Assembly: GCA_913019965.1 (NCBI GenBank)
Contig: CAJVZR010000015.1
Coordinates: forward strand, 1-64,000
Origin: an uncultured Oleispira sp.
GTDB lineage: Bacteria; Pseudomonadota; Gammaproteobacteria; Pseudomonadales; Oceanobacteraceae
Reading direction: 5' to 3'
Length of the DNA: 64,000 nt
Below the pieces are notes generated by a model. The model did no database searches, was not told the DNA's origin, and worked only from the letters and a program-made list of their open reading frames with translations. This document shows positions 45,387 to 54,390 of this stretch, one piece after another (within the stretch, counting starts at the first letter, position 1; each line of letters starts with the position of its first letter). The position numbers and the translations under genes are program-made.

Positions 45387-45800
45387 TTAAGGATAAGCTG
45401 CTTTTAGCTGAAAGCCATTAGCAGCTAACCAGGCCTCAGCCGCTGGTTGAGCATCAAAACTATTACGTTGAAAATCGCCAAACTGCTCTACTACCATGTT
45501 ATTCAGCTGATACTGCTTAATCATCGAAGACGAATAAACTTGGGCCGCTCTCTGCAAGCCATTATCAATACACCAGCTAACCAGCGTCTCAATGATAGGG
45601 ATAATCTCAGGTATTCCCAGCTCCCAATCATCTAATAAAACCAAGTGCCCCCATGACTGACCAAGCAAAGGCTTTGCCGTCAGAATGAAGTCATTCGCAA
45701 AGGCTTCGGCAGTTTGACTGTTCCAACTGCCAGATAAAGTAGCGCACAACACATTACCACTAACCCTAATATCAAACTGACCATGCTGTTCTTGAGACAT
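45387..45800 (-). CDS. Small STAS/SpoIIAA-like protein
   Basis: A 137-residue soluble protein. GQFDIRVSGNVLCATLSGSWNSQTAEAFANDF and WGHLVLLDDWELG suggest an alternating beta/alpha fold like STAS or SpoIIAA proteins, which act in regulation. I do not recognise a named family. It converges with the PilZ/EAL gene, 7 bp apart. Confidence 0.65.
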   Translation of the reverse strand: MSQEQHGQFDIRVSGNVLCATLSGSWNSQTAEAFANDFILTAKPLLGQSWGHLVLLDDWELGIPEIIPIIETLVSWCIDNGLQRAAQVYSSSMIKQYQLNNMVVEQFGDFQRNSFDAQPAAEAWLAANGFQLKAAYP

Positions 45801-45931
45801 TACACCACCTCACGTACGTCTTGACCCTATTAAGTATAGGAAGAATGGAAAACTGTGTCGCATAATAGATTAGTTAAAATGTCACGCTAACCAGTGTACA
45901 ATTCGCGCTCATTTTCTCGTGTTTAAGTATT

Positions 45932-46762
45932 ATGACCCGTTTATTGATTATCATTGCTATTTTAGCCATTCAAGCTTGCTCTATTGGCAACTTACCAACG
46001 AACCTTTCACGTTCAATGATGAATCAGGAAGACCCTGAATTAGTCCGTACCGCAGCGCCAGCCTATCTGCTTATGCTAGATGCTTTAGTCGCCACCTACC
46101 CAGATGATGAGACTTTTCTAATTCCTGCCGCCAAGCTCTACGGCGCCTACGCCGGTGTTTTTTCAAATGACGAAGCGCAAACAAAGCGCATGGCCAACCG
46201 CGCAAAAGAGTATGCTCAACGCGCTTTGTGCGAAAATGAAGACGATCTTTGCGAAGCACTTGAGTTGAAGGTTAAAGATATTCTCGAAGAGCTGGATGAC
46301 CTTGATGAAGACGAACTGACCTTAGTTTATACCTACGCTTCCTCTTGGGCGAGCTGGATACAAGCTAATAGCGGTGATTGGGACGCGGTTGCTCAGCTGC
46401 CTAAAGTTAAAACCTTATTTAAGTGGGTGCTGAGCTATGACCCTAGCTACGATAACGGCACCGCCCAAGTTTATATGGGTGTTTTAGAATCTCAACTTCC
46501 TCCTTCTTTAGGGGGCCGTCCGGACCTAGCCAAAATGCATTTTGATAATGCCATTCTAGCGTCGAATAATAAGCATTTAATGGCCAAGGTCTTATATGCT
46601 CAGCAATATGCGCGCTTATTATTCGAGCAAGAGTTACATGACCGATTATTATCCGAAGTCATTAGTGCCGATCCTAAAGCGGAAGGATTGACTCTAATTA
46701 ATCAACTTGCCAAACAACAAGCTGAAATATTACTAGCAGAGTCTGCTGAATATTTTGAATAA
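45932..46762 (+). CDS. tatT: TRAP transporter T-component lipoprotein TatT
   Basis: A 276-residue protein with a lipobox (IQAC, Cys16). The mature protein is helical with TPR-like repeats; KEYAQRALCENE and AYLLMLDALVATYPDDETFLIPAAKLYGAYAG are typical of the TatT family first described in Treponema (TP0956). It is thought to bind ligand and interact with the P subunit. It opens a complete TRAP cluster with dctP 49 bp downstream. Confidence 0.88.
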   Translation: MTRLLIIIAILAIQACSIGNLPTNLSRSMMNQEDPELVRTAAPAYLLMLDALVATYPDDETFLIPAAKLYGAYAGVFSNDEAQTKRMANRAKEYAQRALCENEDDLCEALELKVKDILEELDDLDEDELTLVYTYASSWASWIQANSGDWDAVAQLPKVKTLFKWVLSYDPSYDNGTAQVYMGVLESQLPPSLGGRPDLAKMHFDNAILASNNKHLMAKVLYAQQYARLLFEQELHDRLLSEVISADPKAEGLTLINQLAKQQAEILLAESAEYFE

Positions 46763-46811
46763 GCCTGAAACTTTTTGAATAAAAACTGAATTGATATTTG
46801 AGCATAATATT

Positions 46812-47801
46812 ATGAATCTTTTAAAAACATTGATCGTCTCTAGCCTAATTGCCTTCAGCAGTAGCCAAGTAATGGCCGCCACATTGAAAATTGCCACGGT
46901 CGTGCCTAACGGCAGTAGCTGGATGAAAGAAATGAAAGCCGCAGCCAAGGAAGTTAAGAAAAAAACCGACGGTCGCGTAAAAATTAAATACTACCCTGGC
47001 GGCGTCATGGGCAGTGATAAAACCGTCTTGCGAAAAATGCGTTCAGGCCAGCTTCATGGTGGCGCAATTTCTGCGGGGGCATTGGCTCACATCTATAATG
47101 GCGTTCAGCTATATAGCCTACCGTTTACCTTTAATAATCTAGACGAAGTGCGTCACGTTCGCCAAACTTTCGATCCGATTATTTCACAAGGTTTAGCGGA
47201 TCATGGCTTTCAACTTTTGGGTTTATCTGAAGGTGGCTTTGCTTATCTGATGTCTAATAAAGCGATTAAGAATGCTGCTGACATTCAAGGTCAAAAAGTT
47301 TGGGTTCCAGAAGGTGACTTGATCGGTAACGAAATTTTCACCGTTGCTGGCATTAAGCCCATTGCATCGCCGATTTCTAATGTTTATACCGGTTTACAAA
47401 CAGGCTTGTTAGATACCGTCACTATCAACCCTGCTGGCGCGATTGCTCTGCAGTGGCATACCAAGATCAACCACCTTGCCGATGAACCTCTATTATTAAT
47501 TATGGGCATGCTTGTAGTCGATCAAAAAGCCTTTAAGAAAATCAACGATACTGATCAAGTCATAGTAAAACAAGCGGTCTCTGCCGCGTTCAAACGTCTT
47601 GATAGCATTAATGAAAAAGGCGATATCGGTGCCCGTGCCGCGTTACAAAAAAATGGTATTACTTTTGATAAACCATCCGGTCCTGAGCTGCGTGAAATTG
47701 CTCAGAAAGCACTAACTAACTTGAAAAAAGTTAATGCGTATCCAGCAGAAACTTATCAGAAGATGCAACAAGTTTTAAACGCTTATCGTCAAGCTCAGTA
47801 A
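46812..47801 (+). CDS. dctP: TRAP transporter solute-binding protein DctP
   Basis: A 329-residue periplasmic protein from the ATG at 46812, which gives a clean signal peptide ending at VMA; a TTG at 46791 also opens the frame. LKIATVVPNGSSWMKEMKAAAKEVKKKTDGRVKIKYYPGGVMG starts the DctP fold. The family's conserved ligand-carboxylate Arg would be in RKMRSGQLHGG or the central region. The substrate is unknown; such T-containing systems differ from the C4-dicarboxylate prototypes. Confidence 0.92.
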   Translation: MNLLKTLIVSSLIAFSSSQVMAATLKIATVVPNGSSWMKEMKAAAKEVKKKTDGRVKIKYYPGGVMGSDKTVLRKMRSGQLHGGAISAGALAHIYNGVQLYSLPFTFNNLDEVRHVRQTFDPIISQGLADHGFQLLGLSEGGFAYLMSNKAIKNAADIQGQKVWVPEGDLIGNEIFTVAGIKPIASPISNVYTGLQTGLLDTVTINPAGAIALQWHTKINHLADEPLLLIMGMLVVDQKAFKKINDTDQVIVKQAVSAAFKRLDSINEKGDIGARAALQKNGITFDKPSGPELREIAQKALTNLKKVNAYPAETYQKMQQVLNAYRQAQ

Positions 47802-47843
47802 TCCAAGACCACACTAAGCAATTCAAATAGTAGCGAATACCCA

Positions 47844-48365
47844 ATGCCTAAAACCAACATCCAGCGCCTTGTGCGCTGGTTACATCATTTCGAAGACCTG
47901 TTATTAGCCGCCGTACTTTCGGTAATGCTCATCTTAGCCATCACTGATATCGCCATGCGTTTAATCACGGGAGGCAGCCTTATTTGGATTCCCCCAGTAT
48001 TACAAGTCTTAGTATTGTGGCTAGGCTTACTGGGGGCACTTCTAGCAAGCCGCAGCCAAGAGCACATTGCCATCGACGTTATCAGCCGCTTTGTTGGCCC
48101 CTTAGGTAAAAAAGTGTGCGGCATTAGCGGCAGCCTATTCGCCACCATCATCTGTACTCTGGTCGCCTATTTCAGTATTGAGTTTATCCAGCAATCGATT
48201 GAGTATGACGATATTGCTTTTGCCCAAGTTCCAGCTTGGCCACTACAGTTAATCATTCCTTTTACTTTTTCATTAATGGCCCTGCGTTTCTTTTTGCATA
48301 CAGTAGGTTTTATCCGCATTAATAATTATCAACCTAACCCGGCATTAAAGGGAGAGAATGTTTAA
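47844..48365 (+). CDS. dctQ: TRAP transporter small permease DctQ
   Basis: A 173-residue protein with four membrane helices. LVLWLGLLGALLASRSQEHIAIDVISRF is the DctQ signature. It forms the membrane unit with DctM. Its stop overlaps the dctM start at one base. Confidence 0.9.
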   Translation: MPKTNIQRLVRWLHHFEDLLLAAVLSVMLILAITDIAMRLITGGSLIWIPPVLQVLVLWLGLLGALLASRSQEHIAIDVISRFVGPLGKKVCGISGSLFATIICTLVAYFSIEFIQQSIEYDDIAFAQVPAWPLQLIIPFTFSLMALRFFLHTVGFIRINNYQPNPALKGENV

Positions 48366-49651
48366 TGGCTATGCTTCTTTCCGCTGTATTTATTTTACTG
48401 GCTCTTATGGGCGCACCATTATTTTCTGTGATCGCCGCCAGCGCATTATGGGGATTTTTCCAACAAGATGTTGGCCTAGAAGTCGTGGCGATTGAAATTT
48501 ATCGCCTGACTGAAATGCCGGTATTGACAGCCATTCCATTATTTACCTTTGCCGGCTATTTATTAGGAGAAAGTAAAGCCCCACAACGCTTAGTTCGCAT
48601 CACCGACGCACTCCTTGGGTGGATGCCGGGAGGCCTAGCCATCGTTGCCTTAATTGCATGTGCTCTGTTTACCGCATTTACCGGTGCTTCAGGCGTTACT
48701 ATTGTCGCCTTAGGTGCTTTGTTATATCCAGCACTGAAAAATGCAGGTTATAAAACTAACTTTAATCTCGGCCTCATCACAACCTCAGGCAGCTTAGGTT
48801 TATTATTTGCGCCTTCTCTACCGTTAATACTTTATGGGGTTGTTGCCCAACAACTGGCCCTAGATATTCCTGTAAGCATCGATGATTTATTCTTAGCGGG
48901 TATTATCCCTGGCACACTAATGCTGGTTGCCTTATCGATCTATAGTGCTATTCAACCACGTGAACAAGTAGCACTTGCCAATAAACCGAAGTTTGATGCT
49001 AAGGAAGCTTGGGATGCAATAAAAGATACCGCTTGGGAAGCACCACTTCCATTCATTGTGCTTGGTGGAATTTACGGTGGTTTTATTGCGGTATCCGAAG
49101 CCGCTGCCATTACCGCATTTTATGTTCTGTTGGTCACTGTGGTTATCCGCGGAGAAATCAGTCTGCGTAAACTGCCTACAGTAATGCGTGACTCAATGAA
49201 ATTGGTGGGTGCCATAATGGTCATTCTAGCGGTTTCATTAGCCTCTACAAACTATATGATTGATGCAGAAATCCCAACATCGATCTTTGATTTCATTAGT
49301 GAGCATATCGATAGCCAGTTAACTTTTTTACTGCTGCTGTTCTTGTTCCTATTAGTGTTGGGCATGATGTTGGATATTTTTTCAGCCATTGTCATTATGG
49401 TTCCGATCATATTACCCATAGCCATTGAATTCGGTATTCATCCAGTGCATTTAGGGATTCTATTCTTAGCCAATATGCAGTTAGGTTATTTTACGCCTCC
49501 AGTCGGCATGAACCTCTTTATCGCTAGCTTCCGCTTCCAGCGTCCAGTCACTGAGCTGTATCGAGCAACGATTCCGTTCTTCTTCATACTATTAACCACC
49601 GTACTATTAATTACCTACGTACCCTGGTTAAGCCTAGTCTTTATCGATTAA
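48365..49651 (+). CDS. dctM: TRAP transporter large permease DctM
   Basis: A 428-residue, about 12-helix membrane protein. AIPLFTFAGYLLGESKAPQRLV, FTAFTGASGVTIVALGALLYPAL and ANMQLGYFTPPVGMNLFIAS are hallmarks of DctM. It drives substrate import using a sodium or proton gradient. It is the last gene of tatT-dctPQM and is followed by a hairpin at 49672-49699. Confidence 0.94.
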   Translation: MAMLLSAVFILLALMGAPLFSVIAASALWGFFQQDVGLEVVAIEIYRLTEMPVLTAIPLFTFAGYLLGESKAPQRLVRITDALLGWMPGGLAIVALIACALFTAFTGASGVTIVALGALLYPALKNAGYKTNFNLGLITTSGSLGLLFAPSLPLILYGVVAQQLALDIPVSIDDLFLAGIIPGTLMLVALSIYSAIQPREQVALANKPKFDAKEAWDAIKDTAWEAPLPFIVLGGIYGGFIAVSEAAAITAFYVLLVTVVIRGEISLRKLPTVMRDSMKLVGAIMVILAVSLASTNYMIDAEIPTSIFDFISEHIDSQLTFLLLLFLFLLVLGMMLDIFSAIVIMVPIILPIAIEFGIHPVHLGILFLANMQLGYFTPPVGMNLFIASFRFQRPVTELYRATIPFFFILLTTVLLITYVPWLSLVFID

Positions 49652-49671
49652 TGGTCTAATTCTGCTCTCTT

Positions 49672-49703
49672 GCTATGTCAGCTGCTTAGCTGACATAGCT
49701 TTA
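49672..49703 (+). terminator. Hairpin after dctM
   Basis: GCTATGTCAGCT pairs perfectly with AGCTGACATAGC around a 4-nt loop, followed by TTTACTCTC. It is a probable terminator with a weak T-tract. Confidence 0.65.
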
Positions 49704-49825
49704 CTCTCTCGATACCCATCTTTGCGCTGTACGTATTACTCTAGACTCACATATTGCATCCATAATCCGATGCCATATTTTGTGATCGCACCTAGGGATG
49801 GGTACTCTTTTCATCGCATGATGTC

Positions 49826-49860
49826 GCCATTAGCCACTTGGCTAATGGTCTTTTTATTTT
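49826..49860 (+). terminator. Second strong terminator between dctM and tapT
   Basis: GCCATTAGCC and GGCTAATGGT pair around a 4-nt loop, followed by CTTTTTATTTT. No gene ends just before it: dctM ends 175 bp upstream with its own hairpin. It is either a back-up terminator or the end of an unrecognised short RNA. Confidence 0.75.
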
Positions 49861-49923
49861 CTCCATCTTAACTTTCCGCTATTATCATATTTCTTCCATC
49901 GTTAATAAAAGTTTTGCTGATTT

Positions 49924-50517
49924 ATGTCTAAGCGCCTTAAGTGCTCTGGTTGTGAGCGCCCGTTAAAAACCTGTTTATGCGATACTCTCGTAGAACTGAG
50001 CTGTGACTATCAACTAATCATTCTGCAAGACCCTAAAGAAGCAAAACACGCATTATCATCTGCGCCCATATTAGCAAGATCAATCACAGGCGCTAGATTG
50101 CTAGTTGGGGAAGAGTTTGACCCGGTGTTGTTATTTGGTGAAAAATGGAAGCAGGAAAGCATCTTAGTTTTTCCCAGTGATGATAGCTTACCTACCTCAA
50201 CGGCAAGTAAGTTAACTTTCAAAAACCTGATTTTAATCGATGGAACTTGGCGTAAAGTCGCGCGTCTTCTGCACTTAAACCCCTGGTTAAGCGAGATCCC
50301 TAGCATTGCCATAGAAAGCAGTCATAGTAGTAAATATACAATTAGGAAGTCGCCGCGAGAAGATGGTTTATCAACCATAGAGGCCGCTGTTCAAGTATTG
50401 AACGACCTAAATAATGAAAAAGATTTCACTCCAATTTTGGCCGCATTTCATAAAATGATTCATCTACAAATCGAAGCTATGGGAAAAGAAAAATTCGAGA
50501 ATAATTATCTGAAATGA
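49924..50517 (+). CDS. tapT: DTW-domain tRNA-uridine aminocarboxypropyltransferase
   Basis: A 197-residue protein. The N-terminal zinc-like Cys cluster CSGCERPLKTCLCD is followed by the DTW motif (LILIDGTWRKVARLL near 101-115) and SPREDGLSTIEA. Family members (TapT/YfiP) transfer the 3-amino-3-carboxypropyl group from S-adenosylmethionine to uridine-47 of tRNA, giving acp3U. It stands alone. Confidence 0.9.
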   Translation: MSKRLKCSGCERPLKTCLCDTLVELSCDYQLIILQDPKEAKHALSSAPILARSITGARLLVGEEFDPVLLFGEKWKQESILVFPSDDSLPTSTASKLTFKNLILIDGTWRKVARLLHLNPWLSEIPSIAIESSHSSKYTIRKSPREDGLSTIEAAVQVLNDLNNEKDFTPILAAFHKMIHLQIEAMGKEKFENNYLK

Positions 50518-50518
50518 A

Positions 50519-50566
50519 TTGCATAATGCAAACATGCTGATCATATTTTGCATTATGCAAAATATG
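50519..50566. promoter_or_regulatory. Twin palindrome, probable operator for the lipoprotein/LruC genes
   Basis: TTGCATAATGCAA (50519-50531) and TTGCATTATGCAA (50548-50560) share one palindromic core, 29 bp apart. The second extends to a perfect 25-bp palindrome (50542-50566, 12-bp arms around a central T). No T-run follows, so a protein-binding site is more likely than a terminator. Confidence 0.6.
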
Positions 50567-50667
50567 AGTAGAAAAACGTCTATTTACCCGCCTAAAAACC
50601 TCTATATTTGAACTTAAAACTTGGTACAAAGCCTGCAATAAGCTTTCTATAACATTAGGAGCTTATT

Positions 50668-51123
50668 ATGAATCATCTATTTGCTATTTCTATAACCTTT
50701 TTACTCATTGCCTGTAAAGAAGAAGTCGATAATAAGTCCCGACAAGATCCACCACTGAATACCGATAATCCTAGTGCTCTTAATGTGCCCGATGGGTTCG
50801 ATTATAAAATGGATCGAGATATAACCTTTAAACTTCAAGTATTAGATCATAACGGATTTCCTGGTCAGTTTATTGGTATCCAAATATTCGAACAGTCGGG
50901 ACAGGAAGTTATCGACGAAGACTCATCAGAACCAACTCATACAACATCCGCTACCTTAATATTTTCTGGGCAAACAAATGAAATGGGGTATCTCGAAGAG
51001 ATTATTCAGCTTCCTATGCATCTAGAAAATGTTCAAGTTCAGGCTTCACAGCTCGGTATTAATAACCGAGTAACATTAAATACGAAAACGAATACCAATG
51101 TTATCTTTCATGAATTCAATTAA
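50668..51123 (+). CDS. Hypothetical lipoprotein
   Basis: A 151-residue protein with a lipobox (LLIAC, Cys16) followed by an acidic linker. The rest (ITFKLQVLDHNGFPGQFIGIQIFEQ and ENVQVQASQLGINNRVTLNTKTN) looks like an all-beta Ig-like or carboxypeptidase-regulatory fold. AGGAG lies before the ATG. It is 10 bp from the LruC gene, so the two are co-transcribed and probably act together at the surface. No named family recognised. Confidence 0.75.
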   Translation: MNHLFAISITFLLIACKEEVDNKSRQDPPLNTDNPSALNVPDGFDYKMDRDITFKLQVLDHNGFPGQFIGIQIFEQSGQEVIDEDSSEPTHTTSATLIFSGQTNEMGYLEEIIQLPMHLENVQVQASQLGINNRVTLNTKTNTNVIFHEFN

Positions 51124-51133
51124 GGAAAGTCAT

Positions 51134-52777
51134 ATGAAAACGATTGCTCACTTAGTGCTTATAATACTGTCTTTAATTTCCTGGTCATCGGTTCATGCTT
51201 GGACGTTTGCTTTAGGGGACTATGAAGATAATTATTCAGTGGCTGGGATTCCAAATACCATGGCCAACGATGTGACTGTAACGTCGGCTCTTCTTAATAA
51301 AATATCAACTGCCTTACCGGAAAGAAAAAATGTGACCCTAACCAACCCTGATTATATTGCTAACGATGCCGGAGCTAACATTAGCGTTATTGAAACAGGA
51401 GAGGTTTTTGTTACTTTCTTACATGAAGGGGCAGGCTATAAAAACGGCTTTGGTTACTTTACCTATACTGGAGAGACTCCAAGTAGTCGCTCAGAAATTG
51501 ATGAAATAGTACTTTTACCTAACGCCTCTTTTTATAACAGCGGTGGTGATTCAAATGGTATGCGCGTGGGAGATACACTAAGCCTGGGCACTCATAATGC
51601 AGGAACTAAAATAGGATTTTTTGTCATCGCCAATGGTTTTAATTCAACTTATGGCATTAAACCTTGGCAAAACGATGATTGGATTTTCTATACAATCAAA
51701 GACTTCAATAATGAAGTCGACACCAATAACGAAAATTTAAATGCCCATACCGTCATGCTCTATGATGATGAAAGTGGTAATGTCGTATTAGGTTTAGAAG
51801 ATATATTACGCACTAACGCTGGTTGCGATCACGATTTTAATGATGTGATTTTTATGGTCACAGCAACGCCAACGACAGCGATTGATAATACAGAAATAAC
51901 CATATTACCTGAGAATCAAGATAGTGATGGCGATGGCGTATTAGACAGCAATGATGATTACCCTAATGATAGTGAGCGTGCATTTGATGTTTATTATCCT
52001 AGCTCCGAAGGTCAAGGCACATTAGCGTATGAAGATAACTGGCCAGTCGAAGGAGATTATGACCTCAATGATCTAGTAGTTAAATATCGCTATAAAGAAA
52101 CACGCAATAGCTTAGGCAGAATTAAAGCATTAAATGTTCTTTATACACTGACCGCAAGAGGAGCATCACGCGCCAATGGTTTTGCCCTAGCCTTGAATAA
52201 TATTCAAAGTAGTGTTGGGTATAGCGCAACATTGTCTACTGATGATGCAGCAGCAGAAGCAATCTTTAGCGATGACAGTAGTTCGCATCTTAATTTTGTC
52301 ATAGCAGGTAATACTGAAACATTAATGCCAACCCCAGTGGGCTGCCAGTTTTATAATACCGATGTCGATTGCCCATTAGAGCCTAATATTACGCTAGAGT
52401 TTAACCTTGAATTTAATGACGCTAAAACACGTACACAAATGGGCAATGCGCCCTATAACCCTTATATCTACGCAACATTTGATCGCGGCAGAGAAGTTCA
52501 CCTACCTAATCACAAGCCCACATCCCGTGCTGATAGTAATCGTTTCGGAAGTGGTGACGATGATTCGAATTTATTTGACTTCAGCAAAACCTATGAAACC
52601 AGTGATAACTTACCTTGGGCACTGAACATGCCTTATAGCTGGCTACATCCTACCTCTGGCGATAACATCGTTGAAGTCTACGGCAACTATCGTAACTGGG
52701 CCGAAAGTGGTGGTTTGATTTCGACGGATTGGTATACCACCAATTATAATTCTAATCGGGTGTATATTGGCGAGTAA
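51134..52777 (+). CDS. LruC-domain secreted protein
   Basis: A 547-residue protein from the ATG at 51134, supported by GGAAAG and a signal peptide ending at VHA. An N-terminal domain (about 25-250) ends in LRTNAGCDHDFNDVIFMVTATP, a DUF4114-like motif. A thrombospondin-3-type calcium loop DSDGDGVLDSNDDYPNDSER leads into the LruC domain (AYEDNWPVEGDYDLNDLVVKYRY). Such proteins are exported and occur widely in marine bacteria and Leptospira; the function is poorly known, and calcium-stabilised surface binding is plausible. Confidence 0.87.
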   Translation: MKTIAHLVLIILSLISWSSVHAWTFALGDYEDNYSVAGIPNTMANDVTVTSALLNKISTALPERKNVTLTNPDYIANDAGANISVIETGEVFVTFLHEGAGYKNGFGYFTYTGETPSSRSEIDEIVLLPNASFYNSGGDSNGMRVGDTLSLGTHNAGTKIGFFVIANGFNSTYGIKPWQNDDWIFYTIKDFNNEVDTNNENLNAHTVMLYDDESGNVVLGLEDILRTNAGCDHDFNDVIFMVTATPTTAIDNTEITILPENQDSDGDGVLDSNDDYPNDSERAFDVYYPSSEGQGTLAYEDNWPVEGDYDLNDLVVKYRYKETRNSLGRIKALNVLYTLTARGASRANGFALALNNIQSSVGYSATLSTDDAAAEAIFSDDSSSHLNFVIAGNTETLMPTPVGCQFYNTDVDCPLEPNITLEFNLEFNDAKTRTQMGNAPYNPYIYATFDRGREVHLPNHKPTSRADSNRFGSGDDDSNLFDFSKTYETSDNLPWALNMPYSWLHPTSGDNIVEVYGNYRNWAESGGLISTDWYTTNYNSNRVYIGE

Positions 52778-52832
52778 GCATTAAAAATATTAGCGGTAGA
52801 GCCTTTAAAGAATAAACATAAATGTAGATTTC

Positions 52833-53354
52833 TTAATTACGGCAGTCATTATCCATTACCTTTTTAAGTTGATAGATGGCTGCCCCATTTTTTTGTATAT
52901 TCCTAACTTGCTGATCCGTTGCTCGGCGAGAGAAGTTCCAGTCCCACTTAAACTGAATTCTTTCTGCGGGTAAATCACAAAACACATCTCTTGCTTTCTC
53001 ACAACGAGCTTTAACCACTTTAGCCTCACGTTTGTAGTTCCGTTTTGCAGCCATACAGCTGGTTTTCTTTTTCTCAATAATTTCTTCTTCAAATTTTAAT
53101 TGTGGAATTTCTACAGCAGTTTCACTGCGCAAGCGAACACCTTGCTGATAGTTTTCAACCTGCTCATTACGCTCAAGCACATTCATCCGTTTAAGCTCAA
53201 CCTTATCTTGGTTTTCAGTTCTTGATCCAAGTTGGCATGGCTTATCTTTAAAGTTGATTTTGCCACCAGAATCGACACAGCGATAAATATCAGCTTGTAC
53301 ACTGGCGGCCAAGAAAATGCAGAGCGTGAATAAACAGCCTACTGAAGGGGACAT
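52833..53354 (-). CDS. DUF4124 periplasmic protein
   Basis: A 173-residue protein. The signal peptide ends near VQA (residue 21). DIYRCVDSGGKINFKDKPCQLGSRTE is the DUF4124 module, a short beta-sheet typically held by a Cys pair. The rest is basic and helical, with Cys residues (KKTSCMAAK, KARCEKARDVFCDLP, DNDCRN) that may form disulfides. The function is unknown. GGATAAG precedes the ATG. Confidence 0.85.
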   Translation of the reverse strand: MSPSVGCLFTLCIFLAASVQADIYRCVDSGGKINFKDKPCQLGSRTENQDKVELKRMNVLERNEQVENYQQGVRLRSETAVEIPQLKFEEEIIEKKKTSCMAAKRNYKREAKVVKARCEKARDVFCDLPAERIQFKWDWNFSRRATDQQVRNIQKNGAAIYQLKKVMDNDCRN

Positions 53355-53545
53355 AACTTATCCATGCTTTAAGTGAATACAAAATAACTATGTATTACTT
53401 TTCACACTCAATCAAGAGACGAATCTATGCCTTCAGTACTAATACACATAGGTGGAATAAAACGTTATAAATCCTCCGCTATGGTGTTAAGTGTCTAGGC
53501 AGCTAATAAATTGGCATTCAGCATAAGAAATGTTAGCCTGCGCCT

Positions 53546-54286
53546 ATGAAGGATTCCGCCCACGAAATACATAGAAGCTACGACGAATTTGGCCCGATTC
53601 AAGTCTTGGATGATGGTCATAAGCGCTACCTCACGTTTGGTACCGACGACGAGCAAAGCTGTCAGCTGATTAATCAGCCGCACCTATTGCAGCATGAATA
53701 TACCCGCGCAATTTTATTATCCTTATTAATGGTCGACCCAAAACATATTACAGTAATCGGTATTGGCGGAGGCTGTTTATTGACCGCGCTCAATCATCTA
53801 TTACCTGAATGCCATTTACAGGGCGTTGAATTAAGACGTGAAGTAGCACATTTAGCTCATAAGTATTTTCAGTTACCAAAGCATGGCTTAGTAAAAATAC
53901 ATATAGGTGATGGCTTTGATTATTTGCAAAATATCGATAATAAAACCGATATTATTATTGCTGATATGTACCTCGCAGAGGGCATTGATCAGCAGCAGCT
54001 TTCTGCACAATTTATAGCCACCAGCCATAGCCGACTCAACCAAGGCGGCTGGTTAGTACTCAATTATTGGCTGGACCATAAAATTGAAGACCACCTAGCC
54101 GAGGCTTTAGATGCGTATTTTGACCAGGTCTACATGTGTGATACCGGCGGGGGTAACTGGGTGATCTTTGCAGGAAAAGTGAATACCAATCGTTCATTAA
54201 TCAACGAAGACAAGCTCAAACCCTTATCAAAAAAGGCCGGATTCTCTCTTAATCACTTCCTCAAACGCCTAGTCGTTTTAGTCTAA
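53546..54286 (+). CDS. Spermidine synthase-like methyltransferase-fold protein
   Basis: A 246-residue protein. [33 protein letters not shown] is the nucleotide-binding glycine loop, and [13 protein letters not shown] is equivalent to the catalytic loop of spermidine synthases. The N-terminal beta domain is shortened, and no speD lies nearby. Stand-alone homologues often act on unknown substrates, so polyamine synthesis is not assured. Confidence 0.8.
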   Translation: MKDSAHEIHRSYDEFGPIQVLDDGHKRYLTFGTDDEQSCQLINQPHLLQHEYTRAILLSLLMVDPKHITVIGIGGGCLLTALNHLLPECHLQGVELRREVAHLAHKYFQLPKHGLVKIHIGDGFDYLQNIDNKTDIIIADMYLAEGIDQQQLSAQFIATSHSRLNQGGWLVLNYWLDHKIEDHLAEALDAYFDQVYMCDTGGGNWVIFAGKVNTNRSLINEDKLKPLSKKAGFSLNHFLKRLVVLV

Positions 54287-54390
54287 CCCGCGAAAATCAA
54301 TGCTCTAAGCTTAAATTATTGGCCAATACCAGCACCTTTTATAAACACGTCTATACTAACGTTGTTATTAACCGTTATAGGCCAAAATTA

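Noticed and set aside
53495-53683. 62-codon minus-strand open frame over the start of the spermidine-synthase-like gene
   Set aside because: No family, no ribosome site, and it overlaps a supported gene.
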